A DNA stretch of 64,000 bases from Cruorifilaria tuberocauda (lineage: Eukaryota; Nematoda; Chromadorea; Rhabditida; Onchocercidae): positions 186,001-250,000 of the forward strand of contig JABVXU010000020.1 in assembly GCA_013365365.1 (NCBI GenBank). Reading direction: 5' to 3'. The notes below the pieces were generated by a model, which searched no databases, was not told where the DNA came from, and was given only the letters and a program-made list of their open reading frames with translations. The position numbers and the translations under genes were made by a program. Positions 14,301 to 26,459 of the stretch are shown one piece after another; the stretch's first letter is position 1, and each line of letters opens with the position of its first letter.

Positions 14301-16934
14301 TGTATTTGTGTGCGTTTAATAACATTGAAATAGTGGATGAATGTGTAAATGTACAGATAAATCGAATATAAATATCCATTAGTCAATTGCATGATCATTT
14401 AACCTGATGAAAAATTAAATGTCAGCTGTTAAATCGTTCCACTGTAATTCGATACCTGCAGATGAATGAAGTGACCTGATTGAAGTACCTGAACATGAAA
14501 TTTTATCTCTATCTTGATCAGCCATTCAGGCTAGCCTTTTTTATCTTTTCTGGAGAACAAAGAAATTAAAAATAACAGCGATGAAATTAGCTTTGTTGAA
14601 ATATGTTATTTCAAAATGGAAATTTTTTGGAAAGAATCATACAAACATTCATATCTTAGATATATCTTAGCCAACTATAAAACTGTAAAGGATGATAGTG
14701 CAATAATCATTACACAATGAAAAATGTTAATTTGTGGAATTCAAATTGAGAAATGATTGACCCAAAAATTTCAAATATTTTCATTTGAAAAAAATCCAAA
14801 TGCCTTCAAAACAAAAATGATGGCATCAATGAACAAATAGGAAATTAATTTTTACATTGTTTTTTCAATTGCAAGTCATCGTTTAGAAGGCGAATGTACG
14901 ATAAAATTGATAGTCTACAATGAAAATCAAATTAATAAAGAAAAAATCTTTTTATAGAAATCATTTTATTAATTAATAATTAACATTGCTTTCCAGTGAA
15001 TGATGGAATCATTTAAACTTTTTTTACTAATATTAAACAATCATTAAAGTCACTTTTTTCGGAAGAAAAAAGTTAATTAATCGTCAAATATTCAAAGCTG
15101 AAAATAAAATCAAAAGTAATTTATTTCCGGTAACTGCTCAAGCTTTTTTAAATGAAAATATCATACATTAAAATGAGCATTAAAATATGAAATAGAGCAT
15201 TATTGAAGTGATTCAATTGTTACGACACTTCTAATCTACAATTTCGAGAAAAAATCAATGGTATGTGCTTTAGTTTTGGGTCAAATAGATATCACTCTAA
15301 AAAATTGATTTATTATTTTTCTTAAAAAAAGATATTATTCTTCTGGGTATTGTATAACCTCTAAAGTGGCAAAAAATGACTGCAAAGAGAGCAGAGATGA
15401 AAGCATAAAGTAGAAAGAAATTTATCGTATCACATCCTTTCTTAAAATATTTTATTCAAATAATTGGCACCTCGCATTGATTCGTCTTGTTTCAGCTGTG
15501 AACATCTTACCTTTGGCTTATTATGATGAATATTTCAATTACCTTTGATAAATTCGGAAACACGAATAGACTTGAGAAGCTCAGCAATTTGCACCCTAAA
15601 TTGTTACTAACGCTATTAATTATGTCAACTATGACATTGCAATGAGAGAGACTGTAAAGTTAAATTTAAATCCGAAATTTAGGGTAGAAAAGTTTTGGGT
15701 AAAAAAAGAATTAAATCTTCATTTTTCTAATCTTATCTGATATCATTTTGTCTATCAGTGGTGAAGAAAAAGAAAATTTTCGTTTTATCACTTTTAATGA
15801 TATTTAAACATTTGTTATTATTTATTTAAGGCTTTCAGTTTAATTTTATTCATATAAAACCTAGTGGATACTACAAGCTTGCTTTATTAGATAAGAATTC
15901 TTAGCACTTAGCTTTAAATTGTGCAGAGAGACTTAAAACAAAGAAGCTAGAAATAGGAAAAGAGCGGTTTTAATGAAAACTTTGAAATGAGAGATGTGGA
16001 AGAAGCATACTTTGCAGTAGATGGAAACTGATGATAACAAATGAACAATGAGACGTATCACTGATAAGCATTAATCACCGCTTTTGTTTTATATTATTAG
16101 ATATAAATCATTGTAATGAACTACTAAATCAACAGATTTTTCAATCAAATAACCCAAATATTTCGCTATATAATGCACAAACTAATGAAAGTAAAATTAT
16201 CTGATGGTATTTGCGGGAAATACATAATACTGGATTTGTTGTGCAGGAAAGATTGATATTTACTTTTAACTAACTAATATCAAACTGATGAGTAACCTAA
16301 ATGGAATTATTTATTTTTATGGATTTTTCTTGTTTTTCTCTGTTTTGGATGTTATACCAGCTGCTGCTAGCTTTATTTAGCCATAGTTCCGATAAAAATT
16401 AACCGTTATTTCAAAATGAAAATCCATGAGATTGGAGAAACATGTATTCGATTTCGGTTTTGGTGAAAAAAAGTACTTATCAAAAACATATACAAAAGTA
16501 TTTCATCTTTCATTATAAAATAATGAAAGAGAAATAAATTTTAATCTCAATTCCCTCACTTCACTTTCACTTTTCAAATTTTCAGCTATCAGATGTTTAT
16601 TGTCTAAAATGTTGACCGATAAAATCTACCAAATTAATCGTTTATATCATTCTTGAGACAATATTGCAACCATAAAACAAATAGCAATTTGGCAATAACC
16701 GTTAAGACAGGTAAAATGAAAGGAGAGATTGTCGACTATTAAATTATCTATTTTTAGGTCAAAGGTGAGTTTAGGTTTAGATGAAGACTGTACTAATTAG
16801 CGGAGTTTGGTTATGATTGATCCTCACTGTGAATCAATTTCGAATTCTTTGAAGTTAAAAAATTGAAAAAAAGATGAATTTGATATTATAATTCATACAT
16901 ATCGTCTCTTGATTGAATTTGAATAGAAGTTTGA

Positions 16935-16965
16935 TGGAGAGAGAGAGAAAGAGGGAGAGGGGAAA
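16935..16965 (+). repeat. GA-rich microsatellite
   Basis: Purine-only run of GA/GGA/GAAA units on the plus strand, in the gene-poor tract. Confidence 0.85.
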
Positions 16966-17684
16966 ATAACAGAAATAGAAAAATGAAAGGACAAAAAAGG
17001 ACGACAGTGTAATTTTCTCACAGAATAATTGCTTGGATTTCCCGGGACTCATCCTGATGATTATTGATATGTGATAATAATGTGACAAATAACATTATGG
17101 GAAAATTTTGTGAAAAAATTCTAATGGGAATGGAAGAGAAAGTGGGAACACGGTAATTATTATTTTCATTTCCATAGCAAATGTATAATGAAGTTTATTC
17201 CCTGATTTCAATTGAATATTTCTTATTAATGAACAAAAAAAATTCCGAGAGGTCATTAGGGTCATATGTTGAATAAGTACGACGCAAATACGCGTGAGTC
17301 TTGTTGATTTCGTAATCATACCTTTTTGTTGAATACTTTTCAACGCTTATGCAGGAATGGAAGTGTGTATCATATGAAATATGAAATCTTAAACAAGTTT
17401 TAACATCTTCCAAACAAGATCAATGATCGTTTCACAAGGGAAGTTTCAAATGATGCGATAGTATTGACCGATAGTTCGCGGGTTTTTAGGATAAATAAAA
17501 AGAATGATTGTAATCGGGTAGAATGGATGATTTCAGGAAACTGTTTCAAATAGAAACCAAAGATGAAAAGACAGAATACATATCTCTTCTATGTGTTTCT
17601 TCCAATTTCAATTTAATTTCATTACAGAGATGAAAAAAATTGTGCTTCAATCAAAATTGAAATTTCACGTGAAGACAAGAAGGG

Positions 17685-17772
17685 AGAGAGAGAAAGAGAA
17701 AGAAAGAGAGAGATAGAGAGGGGTAAGAAGAAGTAGAAAGACAGAGAGAGGAAGGAGAGAGGGGGACGAGAA
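17685..17772 (+). repeat. Long polypurine GA tract
   Basis: Nearly uninterrupted purines made of GAGA, GAAA and GGGA units, broken by only a few T and C. It is the longest polypurine tract in the window. I see no gene around it. Confidence 0.9.
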
Positions 17773-20181
17773 ATTGAACAATTAAGTTTGTTTATGAAAT
17801 GATATTGTTGATTGCATGTAATCTAATTCAACTAATTCTGAATTTTAAAGCAGTTATTCTGTTGGGAATTAATGAGATCGTAACAGTTAGATAAACAGTC
17901 AATGACGTATTTCACTCATTTTTTCCTTTTTCGTCCAATATAAAGGAAGAAATAGAAAGAATTAATTAGAGATATCTGACAAAAGACAACAGCTGTGTGC
18001 TCCATAGAAGTCCAAGGAAATAATCAGTGATACAAGCAATGATATCAGAATTAATATCTTCTAAAACTAGCATATCACGCATTTCACAAGCAAGTTCTAT
18101 TAAGTCCATTTAATTTTGTTTCCACCTTGCCAAATCAACTCGCTTACTCTGAAAGTGCAGTAATTAATAGCAACAGGTTGATGTTTATGTAAAGGTTGCT
18201 TTTTGACTTCTGATCTTGAATGATGCTGAAATATTGTAGAAACAAACAAAAAAAGTTGAAAAATGCCCAACAAGCAACTTGAAATAAACTAAACCTAAGG
18301 GATTCATCGTTATATTTTAAAAAACTTGAAAATGAAATTTCCGAAAGAGTCTAACTTCATCTGGTTTATAAAAAATAAAATCCACATATTAAATGAAGTG
18401 AAAGCAAATAAATTACTCATATTAATAAAATTTTTCCGTTGCAAATGAATTATTTACATTAAATTAGAGATGACTCCAGAAAAACCTAGCTCCTTTTTCA
18501 TCCTAGAAATAAAATTATCAAAGAGTTTATCAGATATGAATGTAATCAAAAGGAGATCAAGCGAAACGAAAAGTTTCATATGAAAAAGGAAATATCAAAA
18601 ATGGAAGGACTGAATAGAGTTAGTTGGCATAAAATAGCAAAAAGATTAAATTGTACATTACATTCTTCAGGAATGAAAGAATAGCCAAAATGTCCTCATT
18701 AGTAGCGAAAGTTTTTTGTAAAGAAAAAATAAAAAGAATTTTTCTTCCTAAAATTTTCCATTTGTTACCATTCTTTCTTGTAAATCAATTTTATACAAAA
18801 AATTTACCCAACTAGAGGAGAATTAGATTAAGTGTTTTACATCTTACATTTTAGATACATTTAAATACATCAATTCATTTTAAAAGTTGAATTTTCAAAA
18901 TTTTTTAAAACAATAAATTCTTTTCAGGAGAAGTTAAGAATGTTAAGAATATCTGAATAAAAATAAATTGAAGCAAATCTTTCACAGATCAGTTAATAAA
19001 TACATTAGAAATTTAAAAATCGAAATTATCAAAAAATATTATTTGGGGTTCGACTGAGGAATTCTTAATTATTGAATGCCTAGCAGTGTGAACAATATGA
19101 ATATAATTAGGCCCCATCATCAAATTACGCATGACTAATTTGGCCCTTTTATGCTAACTGGACTTTTTTTCATGCAATTTTGCAACTCAAATCTTTTTGT
19201 TGTTGAAAATACAAAAAGTGATAGAAATATTAAAGGACATATATTCAAAAATTTAGAAACTAGGGATAAATAGGGAGTGGAAAGTGTTAAATTGGAAAAG
19301 CGATTCGATTAACAGTTAGAATTTCAAGCTTAACTGCCGCTATATGTATATGTTAAGCTGCGGGACTGGAATACATGCTAGGTCAGTTAAACTTGCTCTA
19401 CTCATGTGAATAAGCCTATAGCTAAAAAATCCCACAATAACAGCCAACGGTTGTCGCCAACTATTATGAAACAAAAATGCTATCATTTATTCTATTTTAT
19501 ATTTTCAATATTAATTCTTTAGTATTGATTGATTCGAAATCTTATATAATCAATAAATAAAAGAATCTGCCACTTAGAAAAAATATACAATTTAAAACGC
19601 ATATAATAACTGGAAGTTACTAAATTAGTATTGAAAATAAACATAATTTGTTGCTAACATAAATTTATTTATATAAAATATATGTAATAACTAACGAAGC
19701 AATAACTGTCAGTAACATAAATTTATCAGTCAGTGCTTCGTTAATTTCTTTTAATTCCTCTTTTTCTCTCTACTAGCATCAATCTAACCTTAATTTTAAA
19801 ACCAGTATAGTCGGCTACATTTCTCAATTGCTCTTATTAATATATAGAAAGCTAAATTGAAAATAATAATTCACATCCTCATTGACAGTCCTTTTTTTTA
19901 TTCTAAAAGAATGTTAAATCAACGAATCAGGAGAAAAAAAATAAGTGTGAATTGTCTAATTGATAATTGAATAACAATTTCAAGGGTGAATAAGTTCAAC
20001 AAAATATTTACCCTAATGCATTTTTAAGGTAGCCTGTGAAATCTTAGAAATTATCTCTGCTTAAATGACGTACCACAGCAATCATTTATTGAAAACAGGA
20101 AATTGAGGAAGATTTTAACTCCTATTGCAAACAAATGTTCCAAATGAAGTTAACATGAATGTTAGTGTGACACTTGAAGTA

Positions 20182-20433
20182 TCATTCCAAAAGGTTACAC
20201 TTCAAATCCGTCATAAGTTCAATTTTTCGATGTTGTAAATTTGCAATCGATTTAAAAAATTCTGAGTATACTTTAATTAAATCAGAAATGCCATTCCGCC
20301 CATAATTTAAATACACTTTCGTTTTACTTTCTCTTTTCACTTTCCGAAAATGAGGCAAGAGTTTTTCAAACAGATTTTTAGTGGTCGTTATGGTTAACAT
20401 ATGATATACATTGCCAGCAGTCTCTACCCACTC
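20182..20433 (-). CDS. Coding-like exon or small gene, unidentified
   Basis: Open for 84 codons after an acceptor-like TGTATAG at 20434. The frame begins EWVETAGNVYHMLTITTTK, has a Met at 20400, and ends in TGA at 20182. It is rich in Lys, Phe and Leu, and the later half (LIKVYSEFFKSIANLQHRK) looks helical. No known domain is recognised; a BAR/IMD-type helix is only a loose impression. Just upstream (20434-20492) a different frame also reads plausibly after a TTTTTAG acceptor (IILAVLPQAVRIPSCIGVG), so an alternative exon structure is possible. Confidence 0.25.
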   Translation of the reverse strand, partial: EWVETAGNVYHMLTITTTKNLFEKLLPHFRKVKRESKTKVYLNYGRNGISDLIKVYSEFFKSIANLQHRKIELMTDLKCNLLE

Positions 20434-21958
20434 CTATACAGCTAGGAATTCTCACTGCTTGTGGTAACACTGCTAGAATTATTTGATCTAAAAATGAAAA
20501 TACGTTTGCTTGCTTCATTCCACTTCCTAATTTCAACAAGATTTACATTATATGAAAAAAATCAATAAGACACTAAATCATTGTAATCCAGAATCTCTAA
20601 CAAACAGAAAATGAATCTTTATTGATAAATTATGTTATCATTCTGTACGTTTACCTCTCATTCATTCTTATCTTGCATAACAATCACCAAAAAAATAAAT
20701 CGGGGAAAAAAAGAAGGGATAGATTCTTGATAAAGATGCTAACAAGCTATCAAAGCTATCATTTTCCAAGCGAACAACGATCATTTAACTTATATATGTG
20801 ATCGAGTACATAATTCAATATCAATGAAGGACAATTTTAAATACTATTTATGCTTTCTGAGTTGTGATAATTTACCGAACAAGTTTGATCGTCGATTTCT
20901 TATGATTAATCGATTCATTTTGGAGAAATTTTGAATAAAATTCAAATTACTTCAATATACTTTCATTAGTTTTTATCTTTATCTATCTCTATTACCATGG
21001 TCATTCTAACTTTGTATATTGCTACAAATCAAGTTAAGAAAACTCATTTATCTTAAATCAATCTTAATTTTTATCACAAATACTTATGCTATTGTCACAA
21101 GGAACTCTGACTCAATTATGGAGTAAGATTGATCTGATTTGTTTTTGCTATATGAGTTTTTACAATTAACTCATCACCATGCGATTAAGTTTCGGTGTTG
21201 ATCCGACTAAACATATTCCTTTGTTTTTATTGTTTTAAACCTAATACCCTAATAAAATTCACTTTTGGTATTACTGCTGTCGTTGTATTAGCGCATTCGA
21301 TCGAAGAACATTTACTTATTAAGTTAATTGTGCAAAATTCTGCAGCAATAACAAAATACTAGTAAAGGAGAATTGGAAATTTTGAAAACAGCAGGCCGCA
21401 ATGTGTAGAAAAGGAATGATTTGCCGTTTGTGAGAACAACACTTTATCATTTATCAGCTCTTGATCAGACAGTATGCAAACTGTTTATTTCAATTGTTCC
21501 TTTGAAGAAAATGATGCTTTAAATCAATTTGACCAAAAAAAACTGAGTTGACTAAGTTGAATAAGTATGAAGTAACAATAGTAATAGAACTAGCTATATT
21601 GCCATATACAATAGTAATAGAGCTATATTACCTATAACAAAATACCATATATCAGTTATAGCTCATTTAGAAAAATTTTTTTCTTCCTTGTCATTTCTTC
21701 GATAATCTATTATTTGAAGAAATCAAAGATGAACAATATTTTGATATAGCCTGAAAACTTAACCTAAAGCTGTCCTATACTAACTCTTTGTTTAACTTAT
21801 AAGTAACTCTTTATTTTTCATGGCTTTAACTAGTAATTTTCAATTTTCCAATAACGGTGATAGGAGGATATTTGCAAAATTTATATCCAAGAATGACAAT
21901 TATCACTTTATCAGTATCGACAAGTTACATTTTCACTGTCCCAAATTCATTCTCGTAC

Positions 21959-21989
21959 TATTTTATTGCACATAAAGTGCAATAAAATA
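21959..21989. repeat. Perfect 13-bp inverted repeat (hairpin)
   Basis: TATTTTATTGCAC, a 5-nt loop, then GTGCAATAAAATA. Perfect stem in an otherwise gene-free region; transcribed from either strand it would fold into a hairpin. Confidence 0.85.
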
Positions 21990-23592
21990 TTTATGTTACC
22001 GTTAATGTCAGTTTCAACTTAATATTGTAATTTCTTACATAAACAAAAATTCAAACTCCATAGATAATTCACTATTTTACTATCATTTGTTTTTATGCAA
22101 ATAGAGCCATTTCATGGACTGGATGAAAAGGAACAGAAGTGAGAGAAAGTAAGTTAAAACTTTAGAATCACACTTACGAGAGAGACTCATTTCGTTGAAA
22201 ATTACGTTGAAAATATTCACGTTACTAGACATTTTGTCCTTGCGATATTTGAATTACATTTTTATCTTCATACCGTACGGAAACTATTTGACTAGTATTT
22301 TTTCAAAAGGAAGAAAATATAGAGGAAAAGGAGAGAAATAAAAGAAGGGAAAAAGTAAGAAACGGAAATAATTAATATCATTAAATAATTAAATTTCCAC
22401 GTAAAGGTTGATAATTTTTTTAGTAGAGGAGAATGATAAGAAAGAGATAAACTATAACGAACTGACAGAATCAATGATTTGCACAGTGATATTCAAAAAA
22501 ATGATGAATAGTTAAATAAAGATAGAAAGTGTTTAAATAATTGGTATTAAAGGACGATCGTTCACCTTCATATCGTTCAGAAAAAAAGTGTGTTGTCTCT
22601 TTGGTTTCACTGCACGATTTTAAAAGAACATCGAACGAATTCATTTCGATAATCCGTCTGCGGAATTACTTGTCAATTACCTGCCTAATTTTTGGTTGAA
22701 GAATAAATGAGATGTAGACAAAACATTAATTATTTTCCGTGCTAACCATTTGAATCTCGAAAAAATGATTGACAGATTTTACAAGATAGATCATTTCAAA
22801 ATACCAATAATTTATTTTTATTTCAAATATTGTCATAATACGGAATTGTACATCAAACGTAACTCGACAGAGTATTTAAAATAAGCATTATATGATCTGA
22901 TTGATTATCAATCATCTTAATAACGTCTTATTGGAGTTTTTTTTATTGCCACAGTATTTTCTGATATATGTGTTCCACAGACCGACCACGTATTAATCAA
23001 CGTATCTAAAACATGTTCCATCAAACATTTCATTCGTTTTTAAAATAGATATCGATATTCCATCGATGAAAATTCATGACCCATCTCTATTTTCGGCTAA
23101 ATTCTGCACTCATTCTAAAAAATTAATTTAAATAATTTTTAATTTTGAAATATTTTCAAACTACCGACAAATAAATGTAGGAGAAATTTCTATCAAAAGT
23201 TTCTATCAGAAAGCATGGAAGAATGCATCCTTATGATTTCATGCTTTTTTAAATAATCTAATGCCACTTAATTTGCTATTCTAATAGCAAGGAATTTGCG
23301 AGTGCTGAAGTAATTAATTTTAATTTACTCACAGCAAGAATTATGCTTGAAGGCATAAACTAGAATGAAATAGCTATGGAACATTCCTGTTATTGACGCT
23401 ACAGAAAGCAATAATTTCAATGATGCCATATGTTTAGACTAAGGAAAAATTTATTTTTAACATTTTAAAGATCGATCGTTTAAATTTTAATGATTTCAAA
23501 AAACCCAAATTCCTTAAACATTAAAAAAATCTAGCCAGGACTAAGAAAATTAGGAATTAAATGGTGCAAAGGGAACAAAAAGAGTGATTAAA

Positions 23593-23781
23593 ATGTGGAA
23601 AATTCCTCATCGTAGAATCATTTTCACACGAAAAAATATAAATAAAAATGAATTCAGCGATGGTACTCACTTATTCTGCGACATCTGGCGATCACAAAGT
23701 GGTATCTTTCATTTAGATATTATCAAAACAACTTCTTATATTGCTTTCTTCTACTCAGCCGCTTATAATTTTATTGATTAG
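23593..23781 (+). CDS. Small ORF, unidentified
   Basis: 62 codons from an ATG (MWKIPHRRIIFTRKNINK...) to TAG. The composition is mixed rather than homopolymeric, with a hydrophobic C-terminal part (SYIAFFYSAAYNF). No family, acceptor or polyA context supports it strongly; it is listed because it is among the more protein-like ORFs of the gene-poor tract. Confidence 0.15.
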   Translation: MWKIPHRRIIFTRKNINKNEFSDGTHLFCDIWRSQSGIFHLDIIKTTSYIAFFYSAAYNFID

Positions 23782-26459
23782 TGGAAATTCGTTTTGCCAA
23801 AAAATGTCAACAAACAAATTCGATCGTTTGCATGCACATCCTGTGGATTCATCCAAACTGGTTTAAGTCCAGTCCACAAAGTTGCTTTTTCAATATGCAT
23901 CTCAAATTTAAAATGAAGTTGCGAAATCTTATTCGTAGAAAATATTGCCGTCGACCATGAACATTTAGCTCATGTGAAAAAAGCTGGTATAAGCGTAATT
24001 TAAATATCGAAAGTTTCCAGAAGTCTCGCTTCTATGATTCCACAGAAAAATACCCTCTCGAAGATAATTTATAAATTTAAATTCTTGAAAGCTTCATATT
24101 TGATAAATCGGAAGATTTCATTATTTCAAATTTACATTTCCAACCTTTGAATTTCAAAGTCCTGAGAAGAATTTCGACACTGATTAAAGAATTACATACT
24201 TTATTTATTCAAAGGAAATTAGTAGAACCTGTCCCAATATCAATCAACCAGTAATTTGAGACGAATTAAGTGCAATCAAACCTTCAATCTTAATTAGTTA
24301 CCCTTGAGGCGTTCTTAAATTTCTTTCTTTTCCAGGCTAGTTCAAACTCATTTGAAAATTAACGTTTTTAAAGTGAAGGCCGAGAAGCTACTTATCTCTT
24401 TAAATCTTCAATATTTCTTCTTACTCATATCTATTCACCGAAATGAACAAAAATCATTTTTTAGCTCTGATTCAAAATCATATTTAATTTTTCTTAGTTT
24501 TCTTAATTAAGAGAAATATAACGAAATATAAGCAAACAGAAATCCTGCAAGCAACAAATTTAAAATTTAAAACTAAATATAGCCTAATTACGCCTAAGAT
24601 ATTATCTCACTTCAATTTCTAGGAAAAATGAGCAATCGAATTAAGGTGCTCATTGGATTGAACACTAAACTTTCTTCAGCACTCCCTCATTTATTCGTAA
24701 ATTAACCTGATTTATACACAGCGAAAGACAACCACGTAGAACAACTAAAACATTATTTTACTACCTTTTCTATTCTATCTTAATGGAAATACCACTGATT
24801 TCGTTTTATGAGTCGTAAAAAGCGATAATTACAAGCTGAATAGATAAAAAAAGTCAGGAAAGACGACGTATGATTTACACCATTCATGATTGTTTCGAAT
24901 ATTAGCTATGTCATGGATCATATTTTTTGCACAACTTACCTAAGTTGTTTTCTGTTAAAGTATCCAAACTATTTTAACAAAAATAATGAACAGAAATATT
25001 GAGATAACGTGTAAAATGTTGTTGTGAAATGAAAATGTAGGTCTCAACAGTAAAACACTGTTTTCAGTTTCTTTTTTTCTCTTTTTTCAAGATGAAGAAA
25101 CTCATTCAATCTTCTGAACTGGTTTCAATTAGATCTAATGATGTTACACATCTATGAGAGTTAACGATCACAGATAATATTTCATGAACAAGTCACATTA
25201 TTATTTCTAATCAAACATTTAGCATATGAAAAATACGAGATGAAAAAAGTTTAAGAATAAAAGGAAGAAAGTGATTGAAAATATTTGTAATTACGAAAGA
25301 CTATCCGACAATATATACAGTTCAAAAGAGAACACATTATTTTCGAGAGAAAAAACTCAAAATTACAAATTTCTGCCTAGCTTCCTAGTTTTTTTATTTA
25401 ACTATTCCATTTGAAATTTAAATTCACGACGTTTCCTCATCATAAATCATTTTAATTACCCACAAATCTCCCAAAAGATGCTTGAGAAATTTTAACAAAA
25501 ACTATCTGTAATTTGCATATACTGTGAGTTGTATATGCTGTGAATTAAAAATCGACTAATTCTCATTTTCTCCGACATATCGACCATTTCATGAATCGTG
25601 ATTTTTGTTCATTTAAATAACTATACCATTTAGTCAGCTAAACTCACTGATCAGTTAGCTTTATGTCTGCATATATTGAGTTTTCGATCTGAACCTATTG
25701 ACTGGTAACAATAAATTATTTGGAGTACAAGATGCGAATTACTGTCATTAATAATTAATAAGATTTCCAAAGAGAAGTGACTAATTAATATTCATATATT
25801 TTGTATCGTTCTTAAAATCTATTGTCCTGTATGCTCATGGATTATTCTTTCCTAAATACTCTAAGAGATAAATTAACAACTTTCAACTTTCAGTCCACGA
25901 AACAGTTCATGAAAAGTAATTTCATGTACAACTAAAAAAGTGCTTGAAGCTACCAGAAAATATGACTCAAATCAATAAATAAATATAAGAAGTACAGCTC
26001 TGGCAGTTATCACACGTAATACACGTAATAAATTTTCATATTTACAGATTGAAGTCTGTTTCTACCATTCAGAGGATGAAATATGAATCAGAAAAGAAAC
26101 ATGATTCTGGCAAGAATAGTTCACTGATTCAAGTTGTTATCTTGAAATTATGAAATTAATTTCAACTTTATTTCTATGGATTCTAAAGAATTAGTTTGGT
26201 TGACTTCAACCCGGAAAAATTATAAATCGAAAAATTTGATATGCTATATAGGAAGATCTATAAAACTAAAAACTAACAAAATTCAGTACTGACAAAATAT
26301 CAACAGAAAATAATAGTATATTATCAAATTTAACCTAAAGGAATAAAAACACAGAAGCACAAAGTGATTGTTAAATTTGTGTTTGAAGTTTTCCAAAATA
26401 AAATTGAAGCGTCTTGAACATCTAATCGAAATGAATGAGCAGTCTAATCGTTCCGATCA

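Larger units (their letters stand above)
9096..26459. other. Long gene-poor tract (about 17 kb)
   Basis: No family recognised. The tract is AT-rich throughout. It contains GA-rich microsatellites (16935-16965, 17685-17772), inverted repeats (19327-19359, 19692-19743, 21959-21989), short direct repeats (for example 21576-21634) and several short coding-like islands listed separately (9832-10334, 10704-11398, 20182-20433, 23593-23781). The 5' part next to 9096 should hold the GalNAc-transferase promoter. Genes made of very short exons could be hidden here. Confidence 0.5.

Noticed and set aside
16855..17413. Overlapping minus-strand ORFs near the GA repeat
   Set aside because: Low-complexity translations of polypyrimidine sequence with no splice or family support.
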